Shown piece after piece: positions 16,602 to 26,056 of a stretch of 64,000 bases of DNA. Made by a program: the position numbers and the translations under genes. Position 1 is the first letter of the stretch. Every line of letters begins with the position of its first letter. Origin of the DNA: Alphaproteobacteria bacterium PA4 (GTDB lineage Bacteria > Pseudomonadota > Alphaproteobacteria > Sphingomonadales > Sphingomonadaceae); assembly GCA_002256005.1 (NCBI GenBank), contig NKIQ01000011.1:1-64000 (forward strand), in the 5' to 3' direction. Under the pieces are notes generated by a model. It searched no databases and had not been told where the DNA came from. It was given only the letters and a program-made list of their open reading frames with translations.

Positions 16602-17588
16602 ATGACCAGCACCCCCCGCAGTTCGACCCTCGACCGCGTTCTCGTCCTCGAAATGGTGCGCGTCACCGAAAATGCCGCCATCGCCTGTTCGAAGCTGATC
16701 GGCCGCGGCGATGAAAAGGCCGCCGACGCCGCCGCTGTCGAAGCCATGCGCGACGCGCTCAACCAGCTGGACTTCGATGGCACCGTCGTCATCGGCGAAG
16801 GCGAGCGCGACGAGGCGCCGATGCTGTTCATCGGCGAAAAGGTCGGCCGCGCGCAGGGCACCGGCCCCAGGATCGACATCGCGCTCGATCCGCTGGAGGG
16901 CACCACCATCACCGCCAAGGCCGGGCCGAACGCCCTCGCCGTGCTGGCGATTTCCGAACAGGGCGGGCTGCTGAATGCGCCCGACGTCTATATGGACAAG
17001 ATCGCCGTCGGCCCCGGCTATCCCGCCGGCACCATTGATCTTTCGAAGTCCGCCACCTGGAATGTCCAGTCCGTCGCCGCTGCGAAGGGCGTCAAGGCCG
17101 ATGAGCTCATCGTCTGCGTGCTCGATCGCCCGCGCCACGAAGCGCTGATCACCGAATTGCGCGGGCTGGGCTGCGGCATCATGCTGATCCCCGATGGCGA
17201 TGTCGCCGGCGTCATTGCCACCTCCAACCCCGATACCGGCATCGACCTGTACATGGGCAGCGGCGGCGCGCCGGAAGGCGTGCTGGCAGCCGCCGCCCTG
17301 CGCTGCGTCGGTGGCCAGCTGCAGGGCAAGCTCGTCTTCCGCAACGAGGACGAGCGCGGCCGCGCCCGGCGCTGGGGCATCACCGACCTCGACCGCATCT
17401 ATGCGCTGGAAGATCTGGCCGCCGGCGATGTCATCTTCGCCGCGACCGGCGTCACCGATGGCTCGCTGCTGAAGGGCGTCAAGCGCCGCCGCGATGGCGT
17501 CATCACCACGCAGAGCGTCGTCATGCGCGCCTCGTCGGGCACCATCCGCTGGGTGGATGGCGAGCATCGGGCGCACCGCCACGCGTGA
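16602..17588 (+). CDS. glpX: Class II fructose-1,6-bisphosphatase
   Basis: 328 aa. It dephosphorylates fructose-1,6-bisphosphate in gluconeogenesis. GlpX hallmarks: VVIGEGERDEAPML near 62, IDIALDPLEGTTI near 96, MDKIAVGPG, LIPDGDVAGVIATS and DLYMGSGGAPEGVLAAAAL. The C-terminus TIRWVDGEHRAHR is normal. It is downstream of hom and upstream of recJ, with a REP-A between it and recJ. Confidence 0.97.
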   Translation: MTSTPRSSTLDRVLVLEMVRVTENAAIACSKLIGRGDEKAADAAAVEAMRDALNQLDFDGTVVIGEGERDEAPMLFIGEKVGRAQGTGPRIDIALDPLEGTTITAKAGPNALAVLAISEQGGLLNAPDVYMDKIAVGPGYPAGTIDLSKSATWNVQSVAAAKGVKADELIVCVLDRPRHEALITELRGLGCGIMLIPDGDVAGVIATSNPDTGIDLYMGSGGAPEGVLAAAALRCVGGQLQGKLVFRNEDERGRARRWGITDLDRIYALEDLAAGDVIFAATGVTDGSLLKGVKRRRDGVITTQSVVMRASSGTIRWVDGEHRAHRHA

Positions 17589-17629
17589 GCGACTGGCGGG
17601 GTTACGCGGGGGATATCCACACAGTTTCC

Positions 17630-17715
17630 CTGTCATCCCGGGCTTGACCCGGGACCCAGCTTCACTTCGACGTTTGCCAAGCAAGCTGGGTCCCGGGTCA
17701 AGCCCGGGATGACAG
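17630..17715. repeat. REP-A palindrome, copy 2
   Basis: CTGTCATCCCGGGCTTGACC through the reverse-complement arm ending GCCCGGGATGACAG, with spacer CTTCACTTCGACGTTTGCCA. It lies between glpX and recJ, which would otherwise be co-transcribed. A degenerate REP-B-like string (CCCCAGCCCCCGGAGGCC) follows near 17770-17793, just before the recJ start. Confidence 0.95.
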
Positions 17716-17793
17716 ATGAGGCTGGGCGTCGTCTGTCGCTGACGCTACAACCCCTGAGCGGCCGACACCCGCCCCCCAGCCCCCGGAGGCCCC

Positions 17794-19563
17794 GTGATCC
17801 CCCCCGTCTTCAACATCACCCAGTCCGTCCTCGGCCAGCCCTGGCTGTGGCGCGGCGGCGTGGTGCCGGGCGGTGATCTCGATGGCCGCGGCGATGATGA
17901 ACTGCTGCACCATCTGTTCCGCGCCCGCGGTGCCAATCCGGATGATTTCGCCCGGCTGAAGGCGCCGACGCTGCGCGACTGGCTGCCCGATCCGGCGATT
18001 TTCCAGGACATGGAGCGCGCCGCCGCCCGCATCGCCGACGCCATCGCGGCCGACCAGAATATCATCGTCTATGGCGATTATGACGTCGACGGCGCCACCT
18101 CGGCTGCCGTGCTGATCCGCTATCTGCGCCAGGTCGGCGCTACGGTCGGCCATTACATCCCCGATCGCCTGCTGGAGGGCTATGGCCCCAGCGCCGATGC
18201 GCTGGTGGCGTTGCAGCGCGCCGGCGCCGATCTGGTCGTCACCGTCGATTGCGGCACCCAGGGGTTCGAGGCGCTGGCGGCGGCGCGGGCGGTGGCGCTG
18301 GATGTCATCATCGTCGATCACCACAAGGCCGGCACGGCGCTGCCGGCGGCGCTGGCGCTGGTCAACCCCAACCGGCTGGACGAAGCCCCCGACGCCGCCG
18401 CGCACGGCCATCTCGCGGCGGTCGGCGTCGCCTTTCTGCTCGCTGTGTCGCTCAACCGCCTGTTGCGCCAGCGCGGCGTGTTCGAGACGCGCCCCGAACC
18501 GAAACTCACCGAGCTGCTCGATATCGTTGCGCTCGGCACCGTCGCCGATGTCGTGCCGCTCACCGGCCTCAACCGCGCCTTTGTCACGCAGGGGCTGAAG
18601 GTGATGCGCAACCGCCGCAACCCCGGCATCACCGCGCTGCTCGATGTCGCCGGTGTCCATCGCGCCCCGACCGCGCGTGATCTGGGCTTTGCGCTCGGGC
18701 CCCGCGTCAACGCCGGCGGCCGCGTCGGCAAGTCCGATCTCGGCGTCCGCCTGCTGACCACCGATGATCCGGCGGAAGCGCTGGCGCTGGCGGCGGAGCT
18801 CGACCGGCTGAATGTCGAGCGCCGCACCATCGAAACCGATGTCACCGAATCGGCGCTGGCGCTGTGCAGCGCCGACAGCAACATGGCCGTGGCGGTCGTC
18901 GCCGGCGATGGCTGGCACCCCGGCGTCATCGGCATCGTCGCTTCGCGGCTGAAGGACCGGCTGCACCGCCCGGCCATCGTCATCGCCCGGCAGGACGATG
19001 GCCTGGCCAAGGGCTCCGGCCGCTCGCTGCCCGGCGTCGATCTGGGGGCCGCCGTGCTGGCGGCGCGCGACGCGGGCTTGCTGGTGGCCGGCGGCGGTCA
19101 TGCCATGGCGGCGGGGCTGACCGTGGCCTGCGACGGCATCGACGCGCTGGCGGCGTTTCTCAACGATCGCCTGTCCGGCGATGTCGATCGTGCCGCCACA
19201 GGCCGCAGCCTGTCGATCGATGCCGCCGTCACGCCGCGCGGCGTCTCGCTGGCGCTGGTCGAGACGCTGGAGGTCGCCGGCCCCTATGGCCAGGGCTGGG
19301 CGGCGCCGCGCGTCGCCTCCGGGCCCTGGACGGCGGTCGATTGCCGCATCGTCGGCGAACATCATGTCAAGCTGGTGCTGGCCGGCCGCGACGGCGCGCG
19401 CTGCAAGGCCATCGCCTTCCGCCACGCCGATACCGCGCTGGGCGCCTCGCTGGCCGGCGCCCGCGGCCGCCCCTTCTACCTCGCCGGCCGCATCAAGCGC
19501 GACGATTGGCGCGGCGAACCCAGCGCCGAAATCGAAATCGACGACATGGCCTGGGCGTCCTGA
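17794..19563 (+). CDS. recJ: Single-stranded-DNA-specific exonuclease RecJ
   Basis: 589 aa 5'-3' ssDNA exonuclease of recombination and mismatch repair, DHH phosphoesterase superfamily. Motifs: VYGDYDVDGATSAAVL at about 90-105, TVDCGTQG, IIVDHHKAG (DHH), GTVADVVPL, and GPRVNAGGRVGKSDLG. DHHA1-type SGRSLPGVDLGAAV (here GSGRSLPG) and GGHAMAAGLTV follow, with a C-terminal OB-type part. GTG 17794 is taken as start because the sequence matches RecJ from MIPPVFN onward. Beyond its stop lies the MITE-like element. Confidence 0.97.
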   Translation: MIPPVFNITQSVLGQPWLWRGGVVPGGDLDGRGDDELLHHLFRARGANPDDFARLKAPTLRDWLPDPAIFQDMERAAARIADAIAADQNIIVYGDYDVDGATSAAVLIRYLRQVGATVGHYIPDRLLEGYGPSADALVALQRAGADLVVTVDCGTQGFEALAAARAVALDVIIVDHHKAGTALPAALALVNPNRLDEAPDAAAHGHLAAVGVAFLLAVSLNRLLRQRGVFETRPEPKLTELLDIVALGTVADVVPLTGLNRAFVTQGLKVMRNRRNPGITALLDVAGVHRAPTARDLGFALGPRVNAGGRVGKSDLGVRLLTTDDPAEALALAAELDRLNVERRTIETDVTESALALCSADSNMAVAVVAGDGWHPGVIGIVASRLKDRLHRPAIVIARQDDGLAKGSGRSLPGVDLGAAVLAARDAGLLVAGGGHAMAAGLTVACDGIDALAAFLNDRLSGDVDRAATGRSLSIDAAVTPRGVSLALVETLEVAGPYGQGWAAPRVASGPWTAVDCRIVGEHHVKLVLAGRDGARCKAIAFRHADTALGASLAGARGRPFYLAGRIKRDDWRGEPSAEIEIDDMAWAS

Positions 19564-19571
19564 ACGGCGCT

Positions 19572-19787
19572 AGGCCGTATCAACATTCAGCATTTCAGCC
19601 GTGCTGAACGCGGATTGCGAAGAAAACAAAGCCTCCGGCGGCTGGGGCCGCAGGCCCCAGACCCCATTTATTGGCTGCCGCATGGCACCACAGGCGGCTT
19701 TTCAGGCCAAACCAAAGCGAAATGGGGTCTGGGGCCTACGGCCCCAGCCGCCGGAGGCCGCTTCAACCTTCAATGTCGATTCAGCCT
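19572..19787. mobile_element. MITE-like element, copy 1, containing a facing REP-B pair
   Basis: About 216 bp, noncoding. Ends are imperfect inverted repeats: AGGCCGTATCAACATTCAG on the left, and on the right the complement of AGGCTGAATCGACATTGAAG. Inside, two REP-B halves face each other around a core containing TTGGCTGCCGCATGGCACCA. A 238 bp relative at 35224-35461 shares ends and core. No transposase is encoded, so movement would need one in trans. It lies between the convergent recJ and isomerase genes. Confidence 0.7.
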
Positions 19788-19790
19788 CGA

Positions 19791-19932
19791 GTCGATTGCG
19801 GGCGGACGGCACCGGCACACTCCCCCACCCGCGACGGAGGTCGCATCCGCTCCGGGCCAGCCACTTGGGATAATCCCGATGGGTGGCCGGGCGGGTGAGC
19901 GGGCCGGTGCCGACGCGACTTCAACGCAATCG
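19791..19932. repeat. Nested imperfect inverted repeat downstream of the isomerase gene
   Basis: GCGGACGGCACCGGC on the left pairs imperfectly with GGGCCGGTGCCGACGCGA on the right. Between them GGCCAGCCACTTGGGATAAT and CCCGATGGGTGGCC form a second stem. The right end GGGCCGGTGCCGACGCG.ACTTCAACGCAA closely resembles 38034-38082, also immediately beyond a minus-strand stop codon. Perhaps a terminator-linked repeat. Confidence 0.6.
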
Positions 19933-19935
19933 CCG

Positions 19936-20598
19936 CTACCGCGCCACCATGCCCTTCTGCTGCAGCCGCCAGACCAGCTGGTCGAAGCGGTCCTGGCCGA
20001 AGAACGGCTCGCCATCCAGCGCCATCAGCGGCACGCCATAATGGCCGGCCGCCGTCTGCGCCGCCTGATTGGCCTCGATCTTCGCGGCATAGCCCGCCGC
20101 ATCCGCCGCCACCGCCGCGTCCAGTTCGGCGAGGTCCAGCCCGGCGCGCGCCGCCGCTTGCGCCAGATGGTCGCCCTCGTGCCAATTCTCGGTCTTGCCG
20201 TTCCAGATCAGCCGCGACACTTCATCGATGAAGGCAAGGCCGCGCCCACGCTCGGTCGCCGCAATGCCGAGATGGCTCAGGCGATGGATGTGCGGCTGCT
20301 CGCGCGGATAGGTGCGGGTCGCCGGGTCCATATAGACCGGGTCCGGCCGCGGCCAATTGTAATCCAGCCCCAGGAACTGCGCCGTGCGATAGGTGTCCTT
20401 CATCAGATAGAAGACCCAGAGCGGATCGACGCTCGCAAAGAAATCCGCCTTCCTGACCGCGATCGGATAGACCACGCGGACATTGCAGGTGACATCATGC
20501 GTCGCCACCAGCTCCACCAGCCGCGGCGTCACCAGATAGGAATAGGGCGAACGGAACGACCAGAAGACGTCGAACGCCAGCGGGGCCGCGGCGCTCAC
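19936..20598 (-). CDS. DsbA-fold isomerase (2-hydroxychromene-2-carboxylate isomerase-like)
   Basis: 220 aa from GTG 20598. The start FDVFWSFRSPYSYLVTPRL is the thioredoxin-fold strand and Ser-containing loop typical of HCCA isomerase/kappa-class GST relatives, and GHYGVPLMALDGEPFFGQDRFDQL is the matching C-terminal cis-Pro and strand region. The family isomerises ring-fission products or uses glutathione. The GTG start overlaps the upstream DUF1330 stop by four bases (GTGA), so it is the last gene of the three-gene dehalogenase operon and may process a downstream intermediate or handle thiol chemistry (inference). Confidence 0.83.
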   Translation of the reverse strand: MSAAAPLAFDVFWSFRSPYSYLVTPRLVELVATHDVTCNVRVVYPIAVRKADFFASVDPLWVFYLMKDTYRTAQFLGLDYNWPRPDPVYMDPATRTYPREQPHIHRLSHLGIAATERGRGLAFIDEVSRLIWNGKTENWHEGDHLAQAAARAGLDLAELDAAVAADAAGYAAKIEANQAAQTAAGHYGVPLMALDGEPFFGQDRFDQLVWRLQQKGMVAR

Positions 20599-21017
20599 TG
20601 GCCGAACCCGGCGCCGGGCTTGGTGCGGATGTTGAGCTGGCCCGACAGGCCGGCGAAGCGGTGCATCTCGATGCCCTGATATTCCGGCAGCGCCACCATC
20701 TGCATCATGGCCTGCGGGCTGGGGTAATAGGCCAGCGCCACCATGTCCCACAGCTCCTCGACCTGGCCGAGGATGATGCCGCTGACATCGCCCGAAAACA
20801 CCGCATGGCCGCCGACGAGCGCCAGGCATTTCTGCACGGCGGCGCCATAGATCAGATAGGCCTCCTTGCCGCTGAGCGTCGTTTCGCGGCCGTCGGGATA
20901 GTCCGCCTTGTCCCTGAACTTCAGCAGATTGACCATGACCATCGGGCCATGGTCCGTGTCCGCGAAAAACGCCTGTGCCGCCGCCGATTGCGGCATGACT
21001 TCATTGGTGACGATCAT
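20595..21017 (-). CDS. DUF1330-type small protein
   Basis: 140 aa from ATG 21017, overlapping the dehalogenase stop by four bases (ATGA). [35 protein letters not shown] and [22 protein letters not shown] match the DUF1330 dimeric alpha/beta-barrel pattern (NLLKF and YPS blocks). Function of the family is unknown; several small ferredoxin-fold proteins of this type act in degradation pathways. Coupled in frame between a dehalogenase and a DsbA-fold isomerase, it probably belongs to that pathway. Confidence 0.82.
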   Translation of the reverse strand: MIVTNEVMPQSAAAQAFFADTDHGPMVMVNLLKFRDKADYPDGRETTLSGKEAYLIYGAAVQKCLALVGGHAVFSGDVSGIILGQVEELWDMVALAYYPSPQAMMQMVALPEYQGIEMHRFAGLSGQLNIRTKPGAGFGQ

Positions 21018-21919
21018 GGCTGGCCCTTCGCGAAATCGATGATGAGGCGGGAAAGCTGGTCGGCGGCATCTTCCTGCAGGAAATGCCCGCCGGGGACGAT
21101 GCAATGCGCCTGGCCCTTGGCGCCCGGAATGCGCGCGATGATCGCCGCCTCGCCGCCCTTGGTGACCGGGTCATTGTCGGAAAAACAGGTCAGCACCGGC
21201 TTGTCGAAGGCCTCCAGCACCGTCCAGGCGGCGAGGTTTTCGGCGACCGAGCCGTGCTGCGGCGTCACCGGCACCAAAGTCGGGAACTGCCGCGCGCCTT
21301 CCTTGTACGCCTCTTCCGGGAAGGGCGCGTCATAGGCGGCGATTTCCGCCGGGGTCAGTTCGCGCGACGTGCCCATGTTGACGATCATGCCGGCGGGGAA
21401 ATTCGGGATGGTCTGGCTGATGGTCAGCCATTGGTCGAAGCCCGGCGAGGAGCCGGTGCCGACCGGCAGCCCGGTGTTGGCGATGACCAGCCGGGCGAAC
21501 CGCTGCGGAAACGCTGCAACCAGCCGCAGGCCGATGAGGCCGCCCCAATCCTGGCAGAACAAAGTGATGCCGGTCAGGTCCTTGGCCACCAGCCAGTCCG
21601 ACATCCATTGGACATGGCGTTCATAGGTGTAATCGGCGCGCGCGCCCAATTTGTCGGACTTGCCGAAGCCGATCAGGTCGGGCGCGACGACGCGGTGGCC
21701 GGCGGCGACCAGCGGGCCGACGAAATTGCGATAGAGATAGCTCCAGCTCGGCTCGCCATGCATCAGCAGCACCGGTGGTGCATCGGCGGGGCCTTCATCG
21801 ATGCAATGGATGCGCAGCGGCGTGCCGGTCGCCGCGTCACGCACCTCGCTGTAATGCGGCGCAAAGCCATAGCCATCGAGATTTTCGAAGCACGCATCCG
21901 GCGTGCGCAAAACCTGCAT
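21014..21919 (-). CDS. Haloalkane dehalogenase (DhlA-like, subfamily I)
   Basis: 301 aa alpha/beta hydrolase. The nucleophile Asp is in [15 protein letters not shown] (near 123), the oxyanion motif is [11 protein letters not shown] (near 54, HGEP as in haloalkane dehalogenases), [12 protein letters not shown] follows, and the catalytic His is in [11 protein letters not shown] near the C-terminus. It should hydrolyse carbon-halogen bonds to alcohols, though related dehalogenase-like hydrolases can have other substrates. It leads an operon with four-base overlaps to DUF1330 and DsbA-fold genes. A palindromic operator candidate lies 17 bp upstream of the start. Confidence 0.9.
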   Translation of the reverse strand: MQVLRTPDACFENLDGYGFAPHYSEVRDAATGTPLRIHCIDEGPADAPPVLLMHGEPSWSYLYRNFVGPLVAAGHRVVAPDLIGFGKSDKLGARADYTYERHVQWMSDWLVAKDLTGITLFCQDWGGLIGLRLVAAFPQRFARLVIANTGLPVGTGSSPGFDQWLTISQTIPNFPAGMIVNMGTSRELTPAEIAAYDAPFPEEAYKEGARQFPTLVPVTPQHGSVAENLAAWTVLEAFDKPVLTCFSDNDPVTKGGEAAIIARIPGAKGQAHCIVPGGHFLQEDAADQLSRLIIDFAKGQP

Positions 21920-21935
21920 GTCCCGAGTCTCCGCG

Positions 21936-21959
21936 TATTATTGACACCTAGAGTGCAAT
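21936..21959. promoter_or_regulatory. Palindromic operator candidate before the dehalogenase operon
   Basis: TTATTGACACCTAGAGTGCAATAA: six-base arms TTATTG/CAATAA (seven with the flanking A and T) around a central CTAG. It lies at 17-40 bp before the dehalogenase start, where a repressor would block transcription. It stands out as AT-rich in GC-rich DNA. The cognate regulator is not adjacent. Confidence 0.5.
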
Positions 21960-22137
21960 AATCAGCGCGGCCGGTCAACATGCGTCAGTCCTGCCTTCTC
22001 CCTCCCCCCAGGCGAAGCCTAGGGTGGGGAGGGTCGGGGTGGGGGTCTCACCAAAAGGACTAGCTCCGCCGTAGCAAACCCCGCCTTGGCAAGCCCCGCC
22101 ACCCCCGCTACCCCTGCACCAAAAAGGGGACTCGACC

Positions 22138-22941
22138 ATGGGCGATTTCATCCGGCGCGAAACCATCGGCAGGACCGCCATCCTGCACATGAACCGGCCG
22201 GACACGCTGAACGCCATCGGCACGCTGGAGGATTGCGACGATTTCGTCCGCGCCATCGAGGCGGTGGGCGATGACCCCCAGATTTCCTGCGTGATCCTGA
22301 CCGGCAGCGGCCGCGGCTTTTCCGCCGGCGGGAATCTGAAGGCGATGCAGGACAAGACCGGCATCGGCCCCGGCAAGCAGCCGAGTGACACGCGCAACAC
22401 CTACAAGCGCGGCGTGCAGCGCATCACCCGCGCCATGATGGAGCTGGAAGTGCCGGCCATCGCCGCCATCAACGGCCATGCCGTCGGGCTGGGCTGCGAC
22501 CTCGCCTGCCTGTGCGACATGCGCATCGCCGCCGAAAGCGCCCTGTTCGCCTGCAGCTTCATCAAGGTCGGCATCGTCCCCGGCGATGGCGGCGCCTGGT
22601 CGCTGGCCCGGGTCGTCGGCTATGCCATGGCCGCCGAGCTGTTCTTCACCGGCGAACGTTTCGATGCGGCGCGGGCGAAAGCGATCGGCCTCGTCTCCCG
22701 CGTCGTGCCCGATGCCGAACTGCTGCCGGCGGCGCTGGCGCTTGCCGACAAGGTGACCGCCAATCCGGCCCGCGCCCTGCGCCTGACCAAGCGGCTGCTG
22801 CGCGAGGCCCAGACTGCGCGGATGGACCAGATCCTCGAACTCTCCGCTGCCTTTCAGGCGCTGGCGCATGAAACCGACGACCATGCCGAGGCGGTGGCGG
22901 CGTTTCTGGAAAAGCGCCCACCGGTCTTCACCGGGGATTGA
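22138..22941 (+). CDS. Enoyl-CoA hydratase/isomerase family protein
   Basis: 267 aa crotonase-fold enzyme. Oxyanion-hole and acyl-CoA motifs: ILTGSGRGFSAGGNLKAM near 58-75, INGHAVGLGCDLACLCDMRIA near 104-124, and FIKVGIVPGDGGAWSLARVVG, where the usual catalytic Glu position next to PGDGG carries Asp/Gly, so isomerase or another crotonase reaction is possible. It starts at ATG 22138 with AAAGGGGA upstream. It is divergent from the dehalogenase operon. It probably acts in fatty-acid or aromatic acyl-CoA oxidation. Confidence 0.88.
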   Translation: MGDFIRRETIGRTAILHMNRPDTLNAIGTLEDCDDFVRAIEAVGDDPQISCVILTGSGRGFSAGGNLKAMQDKTGIGPGKQPSDTRNTYKRGVQRITRAMMELEVPAIAAINGHAVGLGCDLACLCDMRIAAESALFACSFIKVGIVPGDGGAWSLARVVGYAMAAELFFTGERFDAARAKAIGLVSRVVPDAELLPAALALADKVTANPARALRLTKRLLREAQTARMDQILELSAAFQALAHETDDHAEAVAAFLEKRPPVFTGD

Positions 22942-23252
22942 GCGGGGGCGGCGCTGTCCTACACGGGCGCCGGCTGGTAGTGTTGCCGGCCGGTGTTCTT
23001 TCTCATCGCTATGCCCAGACCTCGCGATACCGCCTCGCGCAGCGTCTGGAAGGTCACAAAATCCATCATTGGGCGTGTACTTCCGCGTGCAATTCCCCCG
23101 AAATCGCCCCCGAAATTCTCCCGAAATCCCCCTGAAACGCCCCCAAAATCCCCCCGAAACACCCCGAAATCCCCCGCGCGGCCCCGCCACTCCACCTATC
23201 CCGCCTGCAAGATTTTCCAGCCCCCGCCCCCGGAAACCCCTGCTATGACAGC
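22942..23252. other. Intergenic region before the cys operon, with phased tract repeat
   Basis: No gene is recognised. It should hold the cysD promoter. Its distinctive part is 23100-23175, an 11-bp-phased array of A-tracts and C-runs listed separately. The remaining sequence shows no clear hairpin or -35/-10 pair. Confidence 0.5.
23100..23175. repeat. Phased GAAATCCCCC-type tandem repeat
   Basis: Seven units of about 10-12 bp, variants of GAAATCCCCCC, with AAA tracts starting near 23101, 23113, 23124, 23135, 23145, 23157 and 23167. A-tracts in phase with the helix favour bent DNA, and the complementary strand has regularly spaced runs of three to six G, compatible with a G-quadruplex. It lies 80-150 bp upstream of cysD. 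Confidence 0.8.
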
Positions 23253-24155
23253 ATGATGTCGCTGACCCATCTGCAACGCCTGGAGGCGGAGAGCATTCAC
23301 ATCCTGCGGGAGGTGGTGGCCGAGGCCGAGAATCCGGTGCTGCTCTATTCGATCGGCAAGGATTCCAGCGTCATGCTGCACCTGGCGCTGAAGGCGTTCG
23401 CGCCGGCGCCGCTGCCCTTTCCGCTGCTGCACATTGCGTCGGGCTGGGATTTCCGCGCCATGCTCGCCCATCGCGACATGATGGTGGCGCGGCACGGCCT
23501 GACCCTGCTGGTGCAGCACAATGACGAGGCGGCGGCGGCCGGCGTCGACCCGTTCGACACGCCGACGCCGGTCTACACCCGGCTGATGCTGACCGAGCAG
23601 CTGAAGGCGGCGCTCGACCATCATGGCTTCGACGCGGCCTTTGGCGGCGGCCGCCGCGACGAGGAAAAGGCCCGCGCCAAGGAGCGTATCCTCAGCTTCC
23701 GCAACGCCGCCCATGCCTGGGACCCCAAGACGCAGCGGCCGGAGCTGTGGCGGCTCTACAATGCCCGCAAACCGCGCGGCACCAGCATCCGCGCCTTCCC
23801 GCTGTCGAACTGGACCGAGCTCGACATCTGGCAATATATCGCGCTGGAAAACATCCCGATCGTGCCGCTCTATCTCGCCGCGCCGCGGCCGACGGTGGAG
23901 CGCGACGGCATGATCCTGATGGTGGACGATGACCGCATGGCGCTGCGCCCCGGCGAAACCGCGGTGGAGCGCTCCATCCGCTTCCGCACTTTGGGCTGCT
24001 ATCCGCTGTCGGGCGCCGTCGAAAGCCGGGCCGACACGCTCGACACGGTCATCCAGGAAATGCTGCTCAGCACGCGCTCCGAACGGCTGGGCCGCGCCGT
24101 CGACCATGACCCGACGGCGAGCATGGAGAAGAAGAAGCAGGAGGGCTATTTCTGA
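23253..24155 (+). CDS. cysD: Sulfate adenylyltransferase subunit 2
   Basis: 300 aa PAPS-reductase-fold ATP pyrophosphatase that forms adenosine-5'-phosphosulfate from sulfate and ATP with Cys[24 protein letters not shown] (about 27-49) holds the P-loop-like SxGKDS motif; [20 protein letters not shown] and [16 protein letters not shown] are standard CysD blocks. Two ATGs are in tandem (23253 and 23256); the second would give the usual [16 protein letters not shown] start. The stop shares one base with the cysNC start (TGATG), ensuring coupled translation of the complex. Confidence 0.97.
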   Translation: MMSLTHLQRLEAESIHILREVVAEAENPVLLYSIGKDSSVMLHLALKAFAPAPLPFPLLHIASGWDFRAMLAHRDMMVARHGLTLLVQHNDEAAAAGVDPFDTPTPVYTRLMLTEQLKAALDHHGFDAAFGGGRRDEEKARAKERILSFRNAAHAWDPKTQRPELWRLYNARKPRGTSIRAFPLSNWTELDIWQYIALENIPIVPLYLAAPRPTVERDGMILMVDDDRMALRPGETAVERSIRFRTLGCYPLSGAVESRADTLDTVIQEMLLSTRSERLGRAVDHDPTASMEKKKQEGYF

Positions 24156-26056
24156 TGGACGCCTCCGGCTTCGCCCCCGATCCGCTGATCGCCAGCGACA
24201 TTGCCGCCTATCTCGCCGCGCAACAGGCCAAGGCGCTGATCCGCGTCATCACCTGCGGCTCGGTGGATGATGGCAAGTCGACGCTGATCGGCCGGCTGCT
24301 GCACGACACCCACCAGATTTTCGACGACCAGATGGCGGCGCTGACCAGCGACAGCCAGCGCATCGGCACGCAAGGCCAGGCCATTGATTTCGCTCTGCTT
24401 GTCGACGGGCTGGCGGCGGAGCGCGAACAGGGCATCACCATCGATGTCGCCTATCGCTTCTTCTCGACACCGCGCGCCAAGTTCATCATCGCCGATTGCC
24501 CCGGCCATGAACAATATACCCGCAACATGGTCACCGGCGCCTCCACCGCCGATGCCGCCATCGTGCTGGTCGATGCGCGGAAGGGCGTGCTGACCCAGAC
24601 ACGGCGGCACTCCTACCTTGTGCAGCTGCTAGGGATCCGCCATGTCGTGCTGGCGGTGAACAAGATGGATCTGGTCGGCTATGATCAGGCGGTGTTCGAT
24701 GCGATTGTCGCGGATTATCAGGCCTTTGCCGCCAGTATCGGCCTTGCCGATGTCAGCGCGGTGCCGATTTCCGGCCTGGGTGGTGACAATGTCATCGCCG
24801 CCGCCCCCGCCATGCCCTGGTACGCCGGCCCGCCGCTGCTGGGGCTGCTGGAAGGGCTGGATGTCAGCGACGATGCCGCAGCGGCCCGGCCGTTCCGCAT
24901 GGCGGTGCAATGGGTGAACCGGCCCGACCTCGACTTTCGCGGCTTTGCCGGGCTGGTCAACCATGGCCGGGTGCGGCCCGGCGATGCGGTGCGCATCCTG
25001 CCCGCCGGGCGCACCACCACGATCGCCCGCATCGTTACCGCCGATGGCGATCTCGATGAGGCGGTCGCCGGCCAGTCAGTGACGCTGACGCTCGCCGATG
25101 ATGTCGAATGCGCGCGCGGCTCGGTGATCGCGGCGGCCGAGGCACCGCCGACGGTGGCCGGCCAGTTCGAGGCGACATTGGTCTGGATGGCCGAGGAGCC
25201 GCTGCTGCCCGGTCGGTCTTACTTGCTGAAGCTCGCCACCCAGACCGTCGCCGCCACCATCCAGCCGCCGAAATTCGCCATCAATGTCAACACGCTGGAG
25301 CAGGTTGCAGCGAAGACGCTGGAACTCAATGGCATCGGCACGGTGCAGCTGGCAACGGCGCAGCCCATCGTTTTCGAACCCTATGCCGACAGCCGCGACC
25401 TGGGCGGTTTCATCCTCATCGACCGCGCCAGCGATGCCACGGTTGCCGCCGGCATGATCCATTTCGCGCTGCGACGCTCGCAGAACATTCATCTGCAAGC
25501 CGTTGATATCTCGCGTGATGCCCATGCCGCGCAGAAGGGCCAAAAGGCCAAGGTGCTATGGCTGACCGGCCTGTCGGGCGCCGGCAAATCGACGATCGCC
25601 AACCTTGTCGAAAAGCAGCTGCACCTGCTCGGCCGCCACACCTTCCTGCTCGACGGCGACAATGTCCGCCATGGCCTCAACAAGGATCTGGGCTTCACCG
25701 ACGCCGATCGCATCGAGAATATCCGCCGCGTCGGCGAGGTCGCCCGGCTGATGACCGATGCCGGGCTGATCGTCATCACCGCCTTCATCTCGCCGTTCCG
25801 CGCCGAACGCGCCATGGTGCGGGCGATGATGGCGCCGGGCGAGTTCATGGAAATCCATGTCGACACGCCGCTGGCCGCGGCCGAAGCCCGCGACGTCAAG
25901 GGCCTCTACAAAAAGGCCCGCGCCGGCCAGCTGAAGAACTTCACCGGCATCGACAGCCCCTATGAAGCGCCGGACGCCCCGGAACTGCGCATCGACACCA
26001 CGATGATGAGCGCCGAGGATGCCGCCATGTTGATTGTCGAAAGCCTGATCGGATGA
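24155..26056 (+). CDS. cysNC: Bifunctional sulfate adenylyltransferase subunit 1 / adenylylsulfate kinase
   Basis: 633 aa fusion. The N-terminal GTPase (CysN) has [16 protein letters not shown] (about 31-46), [19 protein letters not shown] and NKMDLVG; an EF-Tu-like domain 2 follows. The C-terminal APS kinase (CysC) starts near 465 with [19 protein letters not shown], then [16 protein letters not shown] and [14 protein letters not shown] hydrolysis drives APS formation and the kinase converts APS to PAPS. Fused CysNC is common in Alpha- and Gammaproteobacteria. It overlaps cysD by one base and cysQ by four. Confidence 0.97.
   Translation: MDASGFAPDPLIASDIAAYLAAQQAKALIRVITCGSVDDGKSTLIGRLLHDTHQIFDDQMAALTSDSQRIGTQGQAIDFALLVDGLAAEREQGITIDVAYRFFSTPRAKFIIADCPGHEQYTRNMVTGASTADAAIVLVDARKGVLTQTRRHSYLVQLLGIRHVVLAVNKMDLVGYDQAVFDAIVADYQAFAASIGLADVSAVPISGLGGDNVIAAAPAMPWYAGPPLLGLLEGLDVSDDAAAARPFRMAVQWVNRPDLDFRGFAGLVNHGRVRPGDAVRILPAGRTTTIARIVTADGDLDEAVAGQSVTLTLADDVECARGSVIAAAEAPPTVAGQFEATLVWMAEEPLLPGRSYLLKLATQTVAATIQPPKFAINVNTLEQVAAKTLELNGIGTVQLATAQPIVFEPYADSRDLGGFILIDRASDATVAAGMIHFALRRSQNIHLQAVDISRDAHAAQKGQKAKVLWLTGLSGAGKSTIANLVEKQLHLLGRHTFLLDGDNVRHGLNKDLGFTDADRIENIRRVGEVARLMTDAGLIVITAFISPFRAERAMVRAMMAPGEFMEIHVDTPLAAAEARDVKGLYKKARAGQLKNFTGIDSPYEAPDAPELRIDTTMMSAEDAAMLIVESLIG

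Noticed and set aside
23100-23175. CRISPR-like array
   Set aside because: Units are only 10-12 bp with no spacers; it is a simple tandem tract.
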